Shown: positions 9,935-19,368, counted from the stretch's first letter. The stretch is 32,874 nucleotides of DNA from an uncultured Saprospiraceae bacterium (GCA_938033975.1 CALHKJ010000198.1:1-32874); one strand, 5' to 3'. The notes: a model not told the origin generated them from the letters alone. A program made the numbers and translations.

Positions 9935-10378
9935 TTATAGTTTTAACTCTTTAGGATTTTGAGCTGCATGTGGGTGCTCGTTACCTGTATAAATAAATAG
10001 TTTCTTAATCTGTGCTCTTCCAAGCTTTGACTTAGGGATCATTCCTCTAACTGCTTTTTCTACAATATCAGTTGGTTTTTTAGCCAACATCTCCTCAGCA
10101 GTTCTTTTCTTCTGACCTCCTGTGTAACCAGAATATCTTTGGTAAACTTTGTCTTTCATTTTGTTGCCTGTAAATCTTACCTTATCAGCGTTCAAAACGA
10201 TTACATAATCACCTGTATCGATATTCGGTGTATATGATGGTTTGTGCTTACCTCTCAATACCATAGCAATCTTGCTGCACATACGTCCAACAACTTGCCC
10301 TTCAGCATCGATTACGTGCCAGTCTCTTTTGATCTCAGAAGGCTTGGCTGTAAGCGTTTTATAACTTAATGTTTTCAC
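9935..10378 (-). CDS. rplM: 50S ribosomal protein L13 (GTG start at 10378 preferred over ORF-track start 10432)
   Basis: VKTLSYKTLTAKPSEIKRDWHVIDAEGQVVGRMCSKIAMVLRGKHKPSYTPNIDTGDYVIV; a TACTTTTG promoter element overlaps the longer start. Confidence 0.93.
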   Translation of the reverse strand: MKTLSYKTLTAKPSEIKRDWHVIDAEGQVVGRMCSKIAMVLRGKHKPSYTPNIDTGDYVIVLNADKVRFTGNKMKDKVYQRYSGYTGGQKKRTAEEMLAKKPTDIVEKAVRGMIPKSKLGRAQIKKLFIYTGNEHPHAAQNPKELKL

Positions 10379-10429
10379 GAAAAAAAATTTATTTAGTGGA
10401 TTAAAACACCGCTTTTCTTGAGCGGATGG

Positions 10430-10437
10430 CAAAAGTA
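10430..10437 (-). promoter_or_regulatory. Bacteroidota-type -7 element TACTTTTG upstream of rplM
   Basis: Reverse complement of CAAAAGTA matches the TAnnTTTG consensus, about 50 bp upstream of the GTG start. Confidence 0.6.
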
Positions 10438-10591
10438 TGTTTTCTGACCTTGATAGGCAAGCTTTTTCAGCTAATATTTCAAAAGAGTACGTATAACTCC
10501 TTGATTATCAGTGTTTATTTCGCATAATTTCTGAAGAAACAATGGTTTGGAAGCTAAATTTGAGGTGAATTTAGAGCTAGTTTGGATCCAT

Positions 10592-11035
10592 TTAGTGCTG
10601 CATACTCCACTCATAGGTGGTTCCTCCACCCAAGAAGCAATGACAAGAAAATCCTTCTAAAGAATTATCAATTGGGTTATAGTCAACATATCTGATTAGG
10701 TGAGGAGTATTGGGATGATTTGCATAATACCTGATAATACCTTCAGTTGATTGAAAACTGAAGCTAACTTCATCTGTTATTTCTGGATTATCAAGAACAA
10801 TTGAAAATGTTGAATCAGCTACACTTTCTATGATGAATTGAGCTGAATGAGTACTAACATTAGAATCCTGTCCATCTTGATAACTAGTTCTGGTGACCAT
10901 AATTTCATGGGTACCTATTGCATCAAACATGCTTTCAGCTTCTTCTATTACTTCAGGTTCTTGCTCCACCAATGGTTCTTCCATGGGAGTACAAGACAAA
11001 GTGAAAAGAAAAAGTATGAAAACAAAATTTCGCAT
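10592..11035 (-). CDS. Putative lipoprotein of unknown function
   Basis: MRNFVFILFLFTLSCTPMEEP lipobox; intact ORF on its own strand. Confidence 0.6.
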   Translation of the reverse strand: MRNFVFILFLFTLSCTPMEEPLVEQEPEVIEEAESMFDAIGTHEIMVTRTSYQDGQDSNVSTHSAQFIIESVADSTFSIVLDNPEITDEVSFSFQSTEGIIRYYANHPNTPHLIRYVDYNPIDNSLEGFSCHCFLGGGTTYEWSMQH

Positions 11036-11049
11036 ATTCTAATTTATTA

Positions 11050-12168
11050 CTAATTGCAGTAAGAAGCAACATACTGAAAGGCCTTATCAAAGCCTAGTTC
11101 TGCAGAAGCCCTAACATCTGCACAAGCTCTATCATTTTGACCCAGCTTAGCGTAGGCATTCGATCGATTGAAAAGTGCTTCTGCATGTTTTGGATTCTTC
11201 GCAATAAGGGCGTCAAGACTTTTCAAAGTTTCACCATATGAGCTTGCATTAAAATGACAGATGCCAGCATTTAAAAAATGACTTTCAACATCTGGTTCCG
11301 CCTTACTAAGAGAGGTAAAGGCATTTGCAGCAGCTGGATAATCTTTGGTCTTGATTCCAATATTTGCGACATTTTTTAAAGAGGCGACATGCATTGGATC
11401 TATTTGTAGGGCAGCTCGGTAATCACTTAAGGCTGCCTCGGTATTTTCCAACTTGGAGTAATTAAGGGCTCTGTTATAATATCCTTCTATCGATGGCTCT
11501 GCATCTACATAAACATTAAAATCATTAATTGCCTTTTCATACTTTTCCAACTTACTGAATGACATCGCTCTATAGTACAAAGCTTTAGGGTATTCGGCAT
11601 TCAAATCATATGCTAATGTGAATGAGTTTGCTGCATCGATATACTTCTTTAACTTGTAGTAGCATACTCCAGCATTATAATGTGTTTTGGAGTTTTCTGG
11701 ATCCAATTTTGCCGCTTCGGCAAAATCCTGGATGGCTTTATCCAGATTTTCATCCAACATCTGAATGTAACCTCTATAGTAATATGCATCATATATTTCC
11801 GAGTCATACTTGATGGCGCGAGAAAAATCCACAAGGGCATCCTTATAATTTTTCTTCTTCATCTTAACATAACCTAAATAATAGTGAGCTTTTGCATACT
11901 CAGGTGTGATAGTTACCGTCTTGCTGAAGTCAGCTGCGGCAGCATCATAATTTTTTAATCTCAGACTCGCAGTCCCTCTATTATAATAAGCTTTATCATA
12001 GTTTGGATCAGCTTTTATTGCATTCCCATAATCGATAATTGCTCCTTCATAATCCTTTTGCTTTATCTTTTCTACTGCAGCGTTGTATGCTTTTATGCAA
12101 TCAGCATTCTGAGCATATACTATTGGCATAGAAATCAATAAAATCAGGGATAATTGTAATAACTTCAT
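11050..12168 (-). CDS. Secreted TPR-repeat protein
   Basis: Signal peptide MKLLQLSLILLISMPIVYAQ then many TPR repeats (YDKAYYNRGTASLRLKNYDAAAADFSKTV...); start at second Met of the track ORF. Confidence 0.85.
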   Translation of the reverse strand: MKLLQLSLILLISMPIVYAQNADCIKAYNAAVEKIKQKDYEGAIIDYGNAIKADPNYDKAYYNRGTASLRLKNYDAAAADFSKTVTITPEYAKAHYYLGYVKMKKKNYKDALVDFSRAIKYDSEIYDAYYYRGYIQMLDENLDKAIQDFAEAAKLDPENSKTHYNAGVCYYKLKKYIDAANSFTLAYDLNAEYPKALYYRAMSFSKLEKYEKAINDFNVYVDAEPSIEGYYNRALNYSKLENTEAALSDYRAALQIDPMHVASLKNVANIGIKTKDYPAAANAFTSLSKAEPDVESHFLNAGICHFNASSYGETLKSLDALIAKNPKHAEALFNRSNAYAKLGQNDRACADVRASAELGFDKAFQYVASYCN

Positions 12169-12243
12169 GGACGAATTTTTTAATTGCAAATATACTCTTT
12201 AACGCTAGTCAACCATTAATAGGTATGCTTGTTAATGAATTTA

Positions 12244-12251
12244 TACTTTTG
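12244..12251 (+). promoter_or_regulatory. Bacteroidota-type -7 element TACTTTTG upstream of the IDI gene
   Basis: Exact TAnnTTTG match about 40 bp upstream of the TTG start. Confidence 0.55.
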
Positions 12252-12292
12252 CATGTAAACTTTAACCGATCGAAAAGAAATTAGATACAAAC

Positions 12293-13300
12293 TTGGACCC
12301 CACAGCTTCCTCGAGGAAGTTGGACCATATTAAGCTTGCCTTTGAGTCTTCTATAGAAAAATCAAAAATTGATAGACGCTTTAGGTATGAGCCATTCTTA
12401 TCTCCCCTTCCGGCAAATGTCAATGGTTGTCCTAGAATATTCGGTTCAAAGGAGATGAAGTATCCAATTTGGGTGTCTAGCATGACAGGTGGAACAGCTT
12501 TGGCCAATAAGATAAATAAAAGCCTGGCCGCAATGTGTGGTAAGTATGGTCTTGGAATGGGTCTTGGGTCTTGTAGACAACTTTTACACAGTGATGAATA
12601 TCTTCAAGATTTTATGGTTCGAGATTTGATGCCTGGGCAACCTTTGTTTGCTAATCTTGGTATAGCACAAGTGGATGAGTTGATAGCAGAAGATGCCTTA
12701 GACAAAATTGATAAGCTCCTGAGTAAACTTTCTGCTGACGGATTGATTATACATGTCAATCCTTTGCAAGAGTGGCTACAACCAGAAGGAGATAAAATTC
12801 ACAAAGCTCCTATTGATACGATAAAAACACTTTTACATAAAGTAGACTACCCCATCATTGTCAAAGAAGTAGGTCAGGGATTTGGCAAAGAAAGCATGGA
12901 AGCATTGCTCAGTCTCCCACTTGAAGCTGTAGATTTTGCATCAAATGGTGGGACTAATTTTTCAAAAATAGAATTGTTTAGATCTGACCCTATCAAGCAA
13001 GAAGTGTATGAGCAAATTTCAAATTTGGGACATGATGCTTATACTATGTTAGAATGGAGTAATGACTTGATTGAAAGTGGATCCAAAGTAAAGGCAAAAC
13101 AGCTAATTATTTCAGGAGGAATTAAGAACTTTCTTGATGGCTATTACTTTGTAGAATCTTCAAAACTTCAAGCAACTTATGGGATGGCTTCAGGATTTTT
13201 AAAATATGCACTTGAAAGTGATGAAGAATTAGATCAATTTGTGCAACTTCAACTTGAAGGCTACGATATGGCTCAGGCTATGTTGAGAATAAATCAATAA
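12293..13300 (+). CDS. fni: Type 2 (FMN-dependent) isopentenyl-diphosphate delta-isomerase
   Basis: SSRKLDHIKLAFES...WVSSMTGGT...GLGMGLGSCR...FANLGIAQ...VKEVGQGFGKESMEAL; TTG start in the track, in-frame ATC at 12269. Confidence 0.9.
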   Translation: MDPTASSRKLDHIKLAFESSIEKSKIDRRFRYEPFLSPLPANVNGCPRIFGSKEMKYPIWVSSMTGGTALANKINKSLAAMCGKYGLGMGLGSCRQLLHSDEYLQDFMVRDLMPGQPLFANLGIAQVDELIAEDALDKIDKLLSKLSADGLIIHVNPLQEWLQPEGDKIHKAPIDTIKTLLHKVDYPIIVKEVGQGFGKESMEALLSLPLEAVDFASNGGTNFSKIELFRSDPIKQEVYEQISNLGHDAYTMLEWSNDLIESGSKVKAKQLIISGGIKNFLDGYYFVESSKLQATYGMASGFLKYALESDEELDQFVQLQLEGYDMAQAMLRINQ

Positions 13301-14637
13301 TGAAAGACGACAATCAAAAGAAAATAAGCGGATTCTCTTCTATGAGGAAGAGAGACAAGATAAAGTGGATTGCAAAGAATTTCTTTAAAGATCCAGAGGT
13401 TGTAATCAAGGAACTATCTAGTTACTGGCATAGTAATGATGAACAACAAAAAATATTGGATGGCTTTAGTGAAAATACTATCAGTAATTTTCCAATGCCT
13501 TTTGGAGTAGCTCCAAACTTTCTGATTGATGGAAAGACCTATTGTGTCCCGATGGTAATAGAAGAGAGTTCTGTTGTAGCAGCAGCTTCTGCTGCTGCAA
13601 AGTTCTGGATGGAACGTGGAGGTTTTAAAACAGAAATTGTAGACACAAAAAAACTTGGTCAAGTACATTTCTTCTGGTACGGGGATAGGCAGGATCTTTT
13701 TGAAAATTTCGTGAATGCGAAAATCAAATTGATGGAAGACACCAATGAGATTGCTTCCAACATGAAAAAGAGAGGTGGTGGAATTTTAAACTTAGAGTTA
13801 TTAGACTTTACTGAAAAGAAAAACAACTACTACCAAATTAAAGCATCCTTCGAAACATGTGATTCGATGGGAGCAAACTTCATTAATACTTGCTTAGAAC
13901 AGTTTGCTAAATCCTTAAGTAGTTTCTATCAAGAATTGACAGGTCAAGATGATTGTATAGAAATCATCATGAGTATTCTTTCTAATTATACACCTGAATG
14001 CTTAGTCAAAGCTTGGGTTGAGTGTCCAATTGAAGAATTGGGTGATTTTAAAAATGGAATGACGGCAGAGATATTTGCCAGAAGGTTCAACGATGCAATC
14101 GAAATTGCAGAAATTGATACTTATAGAGCTACGACTCATAATAAAGGTATCTATAATGGTATTGATGCTGTAATAATAGCAACAGGCAATGATTTTAGAG
14201 CCATAGAATCTTGTGGGCATACTTATGCAGCTGAAGGAAGCTATTCTAGCCTATCCCATTGCAGCATTGAAGATGGAATATTTAAATTTTGGCTGGAGGT
14301 TCCTATGGCTATAGGAACTGTAGGAGGTCTCACAAGTCTTCATCCAATAGCAAAAAGAAGTCTAGAGTTATTGGAGAACCCGACCGCAAAAGAACTTATG
14401 AGCATAGTAGCATCCACAGGTTTGGCTCAAAACTTTGGAGCTATTAGGTCATTGATTACCACAGGCATCCAGCAGGGTCATATGAAGATGCATCTTCAAA
14501 ATATACTAAGACACCTTGAAGCCTCCGAAGAAGAATATGAAAAAGCAAATTTGTATTTTAAAGATAGAGTAGTATCTTTCGGCTCCGTTAGGAATTTCCT
14601 CAAACTAAACCGACAAACGATCTCCCAAACCGATTAA
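13300..14637 (+). CDS. Hydroxymethylglutaryl-CoA reductase (class II-like)
   Basis: ISGFSSMRKRDKIKWIA...PMPFGVAPNFLIDGKTYCVPMVIEESSVVAAASAAAKFW...GTVGGLTSLHPIAKRSLELL; abuts IDI stop. Confidence 0.92.
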   Translation: MKDDNQKKISGFSSMRKRDKIKWIAKNFFKDPEVVIKELSSYWHSNDEQQKILDGFSENTISNFPMPFGVAPNFLIDGKTYCVPMVIEESSVVAAASAAAKFWMERGGFKTEIVDTKKLGQVHFFWYGDRQDLFENFVNAKIKLMEDTNEIASNMKKRGGGILNLELLDFTEKKNNYYQIKASFETCDSMGANFINTCLEQFAKSLSSFYQELTGQDDCIEIIMSILSNYTPECLVKAWVECPIEELGDFKNGMTAEIFARRFNDAIEIAEIDTYRATTHNKGIYNGIDAVIIATGNDFRAIESCGHTYAAEGSYSSLSHCSIEDGIFKFWLEVPMAIGTVGGLTSLHPIAKRSLELLENPTAKELMSIVASTGLAQNFGAIRSLITTGIQQGHMKMHLQNILRHLEASEEEYEKANLYFKDRVVSFGSVRNFLKLNRQTISQTD

Positions 14638-14693
14638 TAGGGACGAATTATTGAATTCTTATGTGAATTCAGAACAGAAAACAAAACTGAGTT

Positions 14694-15635
14694 ATCGCTA
14701 CAGAACATTTTGGACGAGGAAAATTGCTACTCACTGGAGAGTATGCCGTACTAGATGGTGCTAAATCTTTAGCGCTCCCCTCCAAACTCGGCCAAAAATT
14801 AATAATTACCAATCAAAGAAGCTCAGATTTAAGTTGGAAAAGCTTTGATACCAAAGATAATTGCTGGTTTGAAGCAAAAATATCGTTTTACGACTTCTCA
14901 GTACTAAAAACCACAAACGACAAGCAAGCTGCCTATCTCACCAAGTTATTCAAGGGTGCAGTCAGGCTAAATTCAGATTTTCTTTCCAAATGGAGTGGCT
15001 TTAAGGTTCAAACAAAATTGCAATTCCCTCTTACATGGGGTTTGGGTTCTAGCTCTACTCTTACACATCTTGTGGCAAAATGGGCTGATGTGAATCCATT
15101 GTTATTACATTTTGAGGTTTCAAATGGATCAGGTTATGATGTTGCAGCAGCTGGAGTTGATCTCCCTATTACCTATCAATTGGTTGATGACCAGATCAGC
15201 TTTTCAGAAATAGATATTGATTGGCCATTTGCTGATAATTTGTACTTTGTCCATCTCAACAGAAAGCAAAACTCTGATGCAGGTATCAAGTACTATCTAA
15301 AAAATGGAAAGAATAGAAAGCAACTTGCTAAAGATCTTAGTTCAATAACTGAAGAAATCATTGATTGCAGCTCTCTAAGTTCCTTTGAGAAATTGTTATT
15401 AGCACATGAAGAAATGGTTTCAAAAAGCTTAACGCTATCTCCAATGGGCAAGGAATTTTTCTCTGATTACTGGGGAGCTATCAAATCATTAGGAGCATGG
15501 GGAGGAGACTTTGTTATTGCGACAAGTAATAGAGGTCCAGCAGAAACAAGAGCCTATTTCAAGAAAAAAGGCTACAATACCTTCCTACATTTTTCAGAAC
15601 TATTCGATTTTCAGGAAATACCATCAAAAGTTTAG
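14694..15635 (+). CDS. GHMP-family kinase, probably mevalonate-pathway (start inferred at in-frame ATC 14694; track start is TTG 14724)
   Basis: HFGRGKLLLTGEYAVLDGAKSLALP and WGLGSSSTLTHLVAKW GHMP motifs; adjacent to HMG-CoA reductase and IDI. Confidence 0.75.
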   Translation: MATEHFGRGKLLLTGEYAVLDGAKSLALPSKLGQKLIITNQRSSDLSWKSFDTKDNCWFEAKISFYDFSVLKTTNDKQAAYLTKLFKGAVRLNSDFLSKWSGFKVQTKLQFPLTWGLGSSSTLTHLVAKWADVNPLLLHFEVSNGSGYDVAAAGVDLPITYQLVDDQISFSEIDIDWPFADNLYFVHLNRKQNSDAGIKYYLKNGKNRKQLAKDLSSITEEIIDCSSLSSFEKLLLAHEEMVSKSLTLSPMGKEFFSDYWGAIKSLGAWGGDFVIATSNRGPAETRAYFKKKGYNTFLHFSELFDFQEIPSKV

Positions 15636-15709
15636 CATTTCTGCTTGATTTTAGCCCACTTGTATTACAAATTATTATAATATATTATTCCTCATAGCTA
15701 CTTAAGTAT

Positions 15710-15717
15710 TAACTTTG
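15710..15717 (+). promoter_or_regulatory. -7 element TAACTTTG immediately upstream of cysS
   Basis: Matches TAnnTTTG; ends 4 nt before the ATG at 15722. Confidence 0.5.
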
Positions 15718-15721
15718 CGGC

Positions 15722-17212
15722 ATGAGAAACTCTACATTGAAGGTATACAATAGCCTCACAAGAAATAAGGAAACATTCAAGCCTATTAATGAAGGTTATA
15801 TAGGTATGTACGTTTGTGGACCGACAGTCTACAATGATGTTCATTTAGGTAACTGCAGAACCTTTGTTTCATTTGATATTATTTATAGGTATCTTTTATA
15901 TTCTGGTTACAAGGTTAGATATGTTAGAAATATTACTGATGTAGGTCATCTCTTAGATGATGGAGAAGATAGGATATTGAAAGGAGCGCGATTGGAACAA
16001 TTAGAGCCAATGGAAATTGTACAAAAATACACCAATGGCTTCCATAAGATGATGACCATCTTCAATACGAAAAAACCAAGTATTGAACCAAGAGCAACGG
16101 GGCACATTATTGAGCAAATTGAAATGGTACAAGATATCATTGATAATGGATATGGATATGAAAAGAATGGATCCGTATACTTTGATACGGTCAAGTTTGC
16201 AAATGAGGGAAAGGGTTATGGAAAGTTGTCAGGAAGAGTGATTGAGGATTTGCTTTCAGAAACAAGAGACAATCTTAAAAATCAAAGTGAGAAAAATCAT
16301 CCTTCAGACTTTGCGATATGGATGAAAGCTGCTCCTGAACATATCATGAAATGGAACAGTCCGTGGTCAGTTGGTTTTCCAGGATGGCATCTCGAGTGTT
16401 CAGCCATGAGTACAAAGTATCTAGGAAAAACTTTTGATATCCACGGAGGTGGAAATGATCTTAAGTTTCCACACCACGAAAATGAAATTGCACAAAACAT
16501 GGGAGCATGTAGTTGTCAACCTGCCAATTATTGGTTACATACAAACATGCTATTGATGAATGGTCGTAAAATGTCAAAAAGTGACGGCAACACCATTTCT
16601 CCAGAAGAACTTTTTACAGGAGATAGTCCTCACGTAACGAAAGGTTTTTCTCCAATGGCCGTGAAATTCTTTTTCCTACAATCACATTATAGTTCACCAA
16701 ATGACTTGACCAATGATGCATTGATTGCTGCAGAAAAAGGATACAAAAGATTGATGCAAGCCTATAAAACTCTTACTGGTTTGACCACTGCAGGAAATGG
16801 AAATAGTCTTGATGCAGAATTCAACGATATGATGGAAACTGCTTTTAATGATATGGACGATGATTTTAATACACCAAAAGCATTATCAAGATTATTTGAG
16901 TTGGTTACAAAAATCAATAGCTTGAAGGAAGGTCATATTGATATCAACCAATTAAGTGCAGAAGCTTTAGAGAATTTAAAGAAACATTTTAGTGCATTCT
17001 TGTTTGATATTTTTGGGTTACTAGATGAGCAAGAAGCAGGTGGAGGAAACTCACAAGCATTGAATGGTCTGATGGACTTGATCATTGATATTAGAAAGTC
17101 TGCTCGAGAAAACAAAGATTGGACGACTGCAGATAAAATAAGAGATAAATTAAAAGAGTTAAGTATTGAGGTGAAAGACGGGAAGGAGAAAACTGGTTGG
17201 ATAATAAACTAA
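15722..17212 (+). CDS. cysS: Cysteinyl-tRNA synthetase
   Basis: YVCGPTVYNDVHLGNCRTFVSFDIIYRYL; GWHLECSAMSTKYLG; HGGGNDLKFPHHENEIAQ; KMSKSDGN. Confidence 0.97.
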   Translation: MRNSTLKVYNSLTRNKETFKPINEGYIGMYVCGPTVYNDVHLGNCRTFVSFDIIYRYLLYSGYKVRYVRNITDVGHLLDDGEDRILKGARLEQLEPMEIVQKYTNGFHKMMTIFNTKKPSIEPRATGHIIEQIEMVQDIIDNGYGYEKNGSVYFDTVKFANEGKGYGKLSGRVIEDLLSETRDNLKNQSEKNHPSDFAIWMKAAPEHIMKWNSPWSVGFPGWHLECSAMSTKYLGKTFDIHGGGNDLKFPHHENEIAQNMGACSCQPANYWLHTNMLLMNGRKMSKSDGNTISPEELFTGDSPHVTKGFSPMAVKFFFLQSHYSSPNDLTNDALIAAEKGYKRLMQAYKTLTGLTTAGNGNSLDAEFNDMMETAFNDMDDDFNTPKALSRLFELVTKINSLKEGHIDINQLSAEALENLKKHFSAFLFDIFGLLDEQEAGGGNSQALNGLMDLIIDIRKSARENKDWTTADKIRDKLKELSIEVKDGKEKTGWIIN

Positions 17213-17216
17213 TACA

Positions 17217-18224
17217 ATGAAATATTTACCTAAGTACTTGATGGCGTTTTTTGCGATTTGCTTAATCTATTCTTGTGGATCAGATGGAGCGACAGCATCA
17301 AAACCAAAATCAGAAAATAAAGCTACTCCAAAAACAGTAAAAATTCCTGCCTTTGTTACAGATTCAGCTTTTGCATATATAGAAAAACAACTATCGTTTG
17401 GTCCAAGAGTGCCGGGAACAGAAACGCATGCTGCTTGTAAAGATTGGTTGGTTACAAAGTTTAAAAGTTTTGGAGCAGAGGTTATTGAACAAGATTTCGA
17501 AGCAAGTTTTTACACAGGCACAAAAGCTGCCTCGACAAATATCATTGCACAGTTTAATCCTAAGATGAGTAAGAGGATTATACTTGCTGCTCACTGGGAT
17601 ACAAGAATGTTTGGAGACAAAGATGAAGATCCAAACATGAGAGATAAACCTATTCCAGGTGCTGATGATGGAGGGAGTGGTGTTGGTGTCCTTTTAGAGA
17701 TTGGAAGATTACTACAAGAGAATCCAATTGATATGGGGATAGACATCATTCTATTTGATGCAGAGGATCAAGGTAAGTCTGGAGATGGTCCTGCTACATA
17801 TTGGTGTTTGGGTTCACAATATTGGTCAAAAAACAAACACAAAAGCAGCTATCAAGCTCAATATGGAATACTCTTAGATATGGTTGGTGCTAAAAAACCA
17901 ACTTTCGGACAAGATGAGTATTCACTTCAATATGCAGGTCCTCAGGTAAAGAAGCTATGGACCTTAGCTCAAAGAATGGGTTACTCCGATATGTTTGTCA
18001 ATCAAAAGACTAGTGGACTGGTTGATGATCATGTGTTTGTAAATACAATTGCAAAAATTCCTATGTTAGATATCATAAATAGATCTACCAATACAGAATC
18101 TTCTTTCCAAAAATGTTGGCACACCCACTGTGATGATATAAGTGTTATTGATAAAAGAACACTGAAGGTTGTGGGACAAGTTGTGACAGCTGCCATTTAC
18201 AAAGAATCAATTGGTACTTTTTAA
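17217..18224 (+). CDS. M28-family lipoprotein, glutaminyl-peptide cyclotransferase-like
   Basis: Lipobox CLIYSCGSDG; LAAHWDTRMFGDKD...PIPGADDGGSGVGVLLEIGR...DIILFDAEDQGKSGDGPATYWCLGSQYW. Confidence 0.8.
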   Translation: MKYLPKYLMAFFAICLIYSCGSDGATASKPKSENKATPKTVKIPAFVTDSAFAYIEKQLSFGPRVPGTETHAACKDWLVTKFKSFGAEVIEQDFEASFYTGTKAASTNIIAQFNPKMSKRIILAAHWDTRMFGDKDEDPNMRDKPIPGADDGGSGVGVLLEIGRLLQENPIDMGIDIILFDAEDQGKSGDGPATYWCLGSQYWSKNKHKSSYQAQYGILLDMVGAKKPTFGQDEYSLQYAGPQVKKLWTLAQRMGYSDMFVNQKTSGLVDDHVFVNTIAKIPMLDIINRSTNTESSFQKCWHTHCDDISVIDKRTLKVVGQVVTAAIYKESIGTF

Positions 18225-18239
18225 AAAATAACAATAAAC

Positions 18240-19268
18240 ATGAAGCAAATTTTTACACTTTTGATTGTTCTAAGCTTATCAATTGTAAGCTATGGACAAA
18301 CATTTAAAAACACGCCTTTGATTTCTAAGAGAACTGCAACTTGGTGTCCAAACTGTGGTACCTGGGGTTGGGATTTTAAAACCGCTCTTTTAGAAGAAAT
18401 ATCATCAGATCAGGCAACATTTGTCGCTCTTCATTTTAGTGGAGATTTATTAAATGAAACAAGTAAGGTGATCAGCGATAATTTAGGTGGATTTGGACAG
18501 CCATCATTTTTCTTAAACAATACTAACCTTAATGTATCTAGTGGCAATTGGCAAACACGTTTAGAGGAATTAAAAGCAAGTGTCGAAACAATGAATGCTG
18601 AGATACCAGGATTTGGTATAGAACTTCATGGATATTTGGGTGAAGCTACAAATGAAGTTGTTACCGAAATTTCACTACATGTAAATGAAGCAGCTGAAGG
18701 TGAATACTACTTAGGTACCTACTTAGTAATTGATGATTTTATTCATAATCAAGCTGGTAATTCTTCTATGGCTTCACACAGTAAACTTCTTGTAGAGGAA
18801 TTTAGTGGAAACATCTTTGGTAGAGAAATTGGTAATGGACCAATCTTAGAAGGAGTCATGGATTTTAGTATCAGTTCAACGTTTGAAACTGCAATTGAAG
18901 GACCAACTGATGTATTGGTTGTCATTTGGCAGAAGGTCGACGAAACTTATTCGATAGTAAACACAGCTGTGGTAGAAAATGTGGAACTTCTTTCAAACAA
19001 CGATAATCACGATTGGGTAACAGAAGCTAAATCGTATTATGCTCAAAATGCCATAAATGTAAGTCTCCAAAGTGAAGAAATTATTGGTGAATACAAGATC
19101 AATATTATCAACACAAATGGACAGATAGTTAGAACTGTTTCAAATAACAGCTTTGAAAATAATTTAGAACTACAAATAGATGCAAGCCTAATTCCAAACG
19201 GAAATTACTTTATCAATATGGTTTCTAGTAAGGGAATTTGGTCAGATAAAGTTGTTGTTGTCAGATAG
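18240..19268 (+). CDS. Secreted Omp28/thioredoxin-like protein with C-terminal T9SS type A sorting domain
   Basis: Signal peptide ending SYGQ; TATWCPNCGTWGWDF; C-terminus INIINTNGQIVRTVSNNSFENNLELQIDASLIPNGNYFINMVSSKGIWSDKVVVVR. Confidence 0.8.
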   Translation: MKQIFTLLIVLSLSIVSYGQTFKNTPLISKRTATWCPNCGTWGWDFKTALLEEISSDQATFVALHFSGDLLNETSKVISDNLGGFGQPSFFLNNTNLNVSSGNWQTRLEELKASVETMNAEIPGFGIELHGYLGEATNEVVTEISLHVNEAAEGEYYLGTYLVIDDFIHNQAGNSSMASHSKLLVEEFSGNIFGREIGNGPILEGVMDFSISSTFETAIEGPTDVLVVIWQKVDETYSIVNTAVVENVELLSNNDNHDWVTEAKSYYAQNAINVSLQSEEIIGEYKINIINTNGQIVRTVSNNSFENNLELQIDASLIPNGNYFINMVSSKGIWSDKVVVVR

Positions 19269-19290
19269 AAAATATAAAATTCACACTAAA

Positions 19291-19322
19291 AAAGCTATGG
19301 CCATTTGGTCATAGTTTTTTTT
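19291..19322 (+). terminator. Intrinsic terminator after the T9SS protein gene
   Basis: CTATGGCC-ATTT-GGTCATAG stem (one G-U pair) followed by a T9 run. Confidence 0.8.
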
Positions 19323-19330
19323 TATGCAAG

Positions 19331-19368
19331 CATTTGATTATTATTACTTTTATCATAATAATCAAATG
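19331..19368 (+). repeat. 14-bp perfect inverted repeat enclosing the likely corA start codon
   Basis: CATTTGATTATTAT - TACTTTTATC - ATAATAATCAAATG; right arm ends with the ATG (19366-19368) of MKRKSKIGLPPGE. Confidence 0.85.

Noticed and set aside
14653-14670. GAATTCTTATGTGAATTC inverted repeat after HMG-CoA reductase
   Set aside because: Short 6-bp arms made of a common AT-rich hexamer; could be chance.
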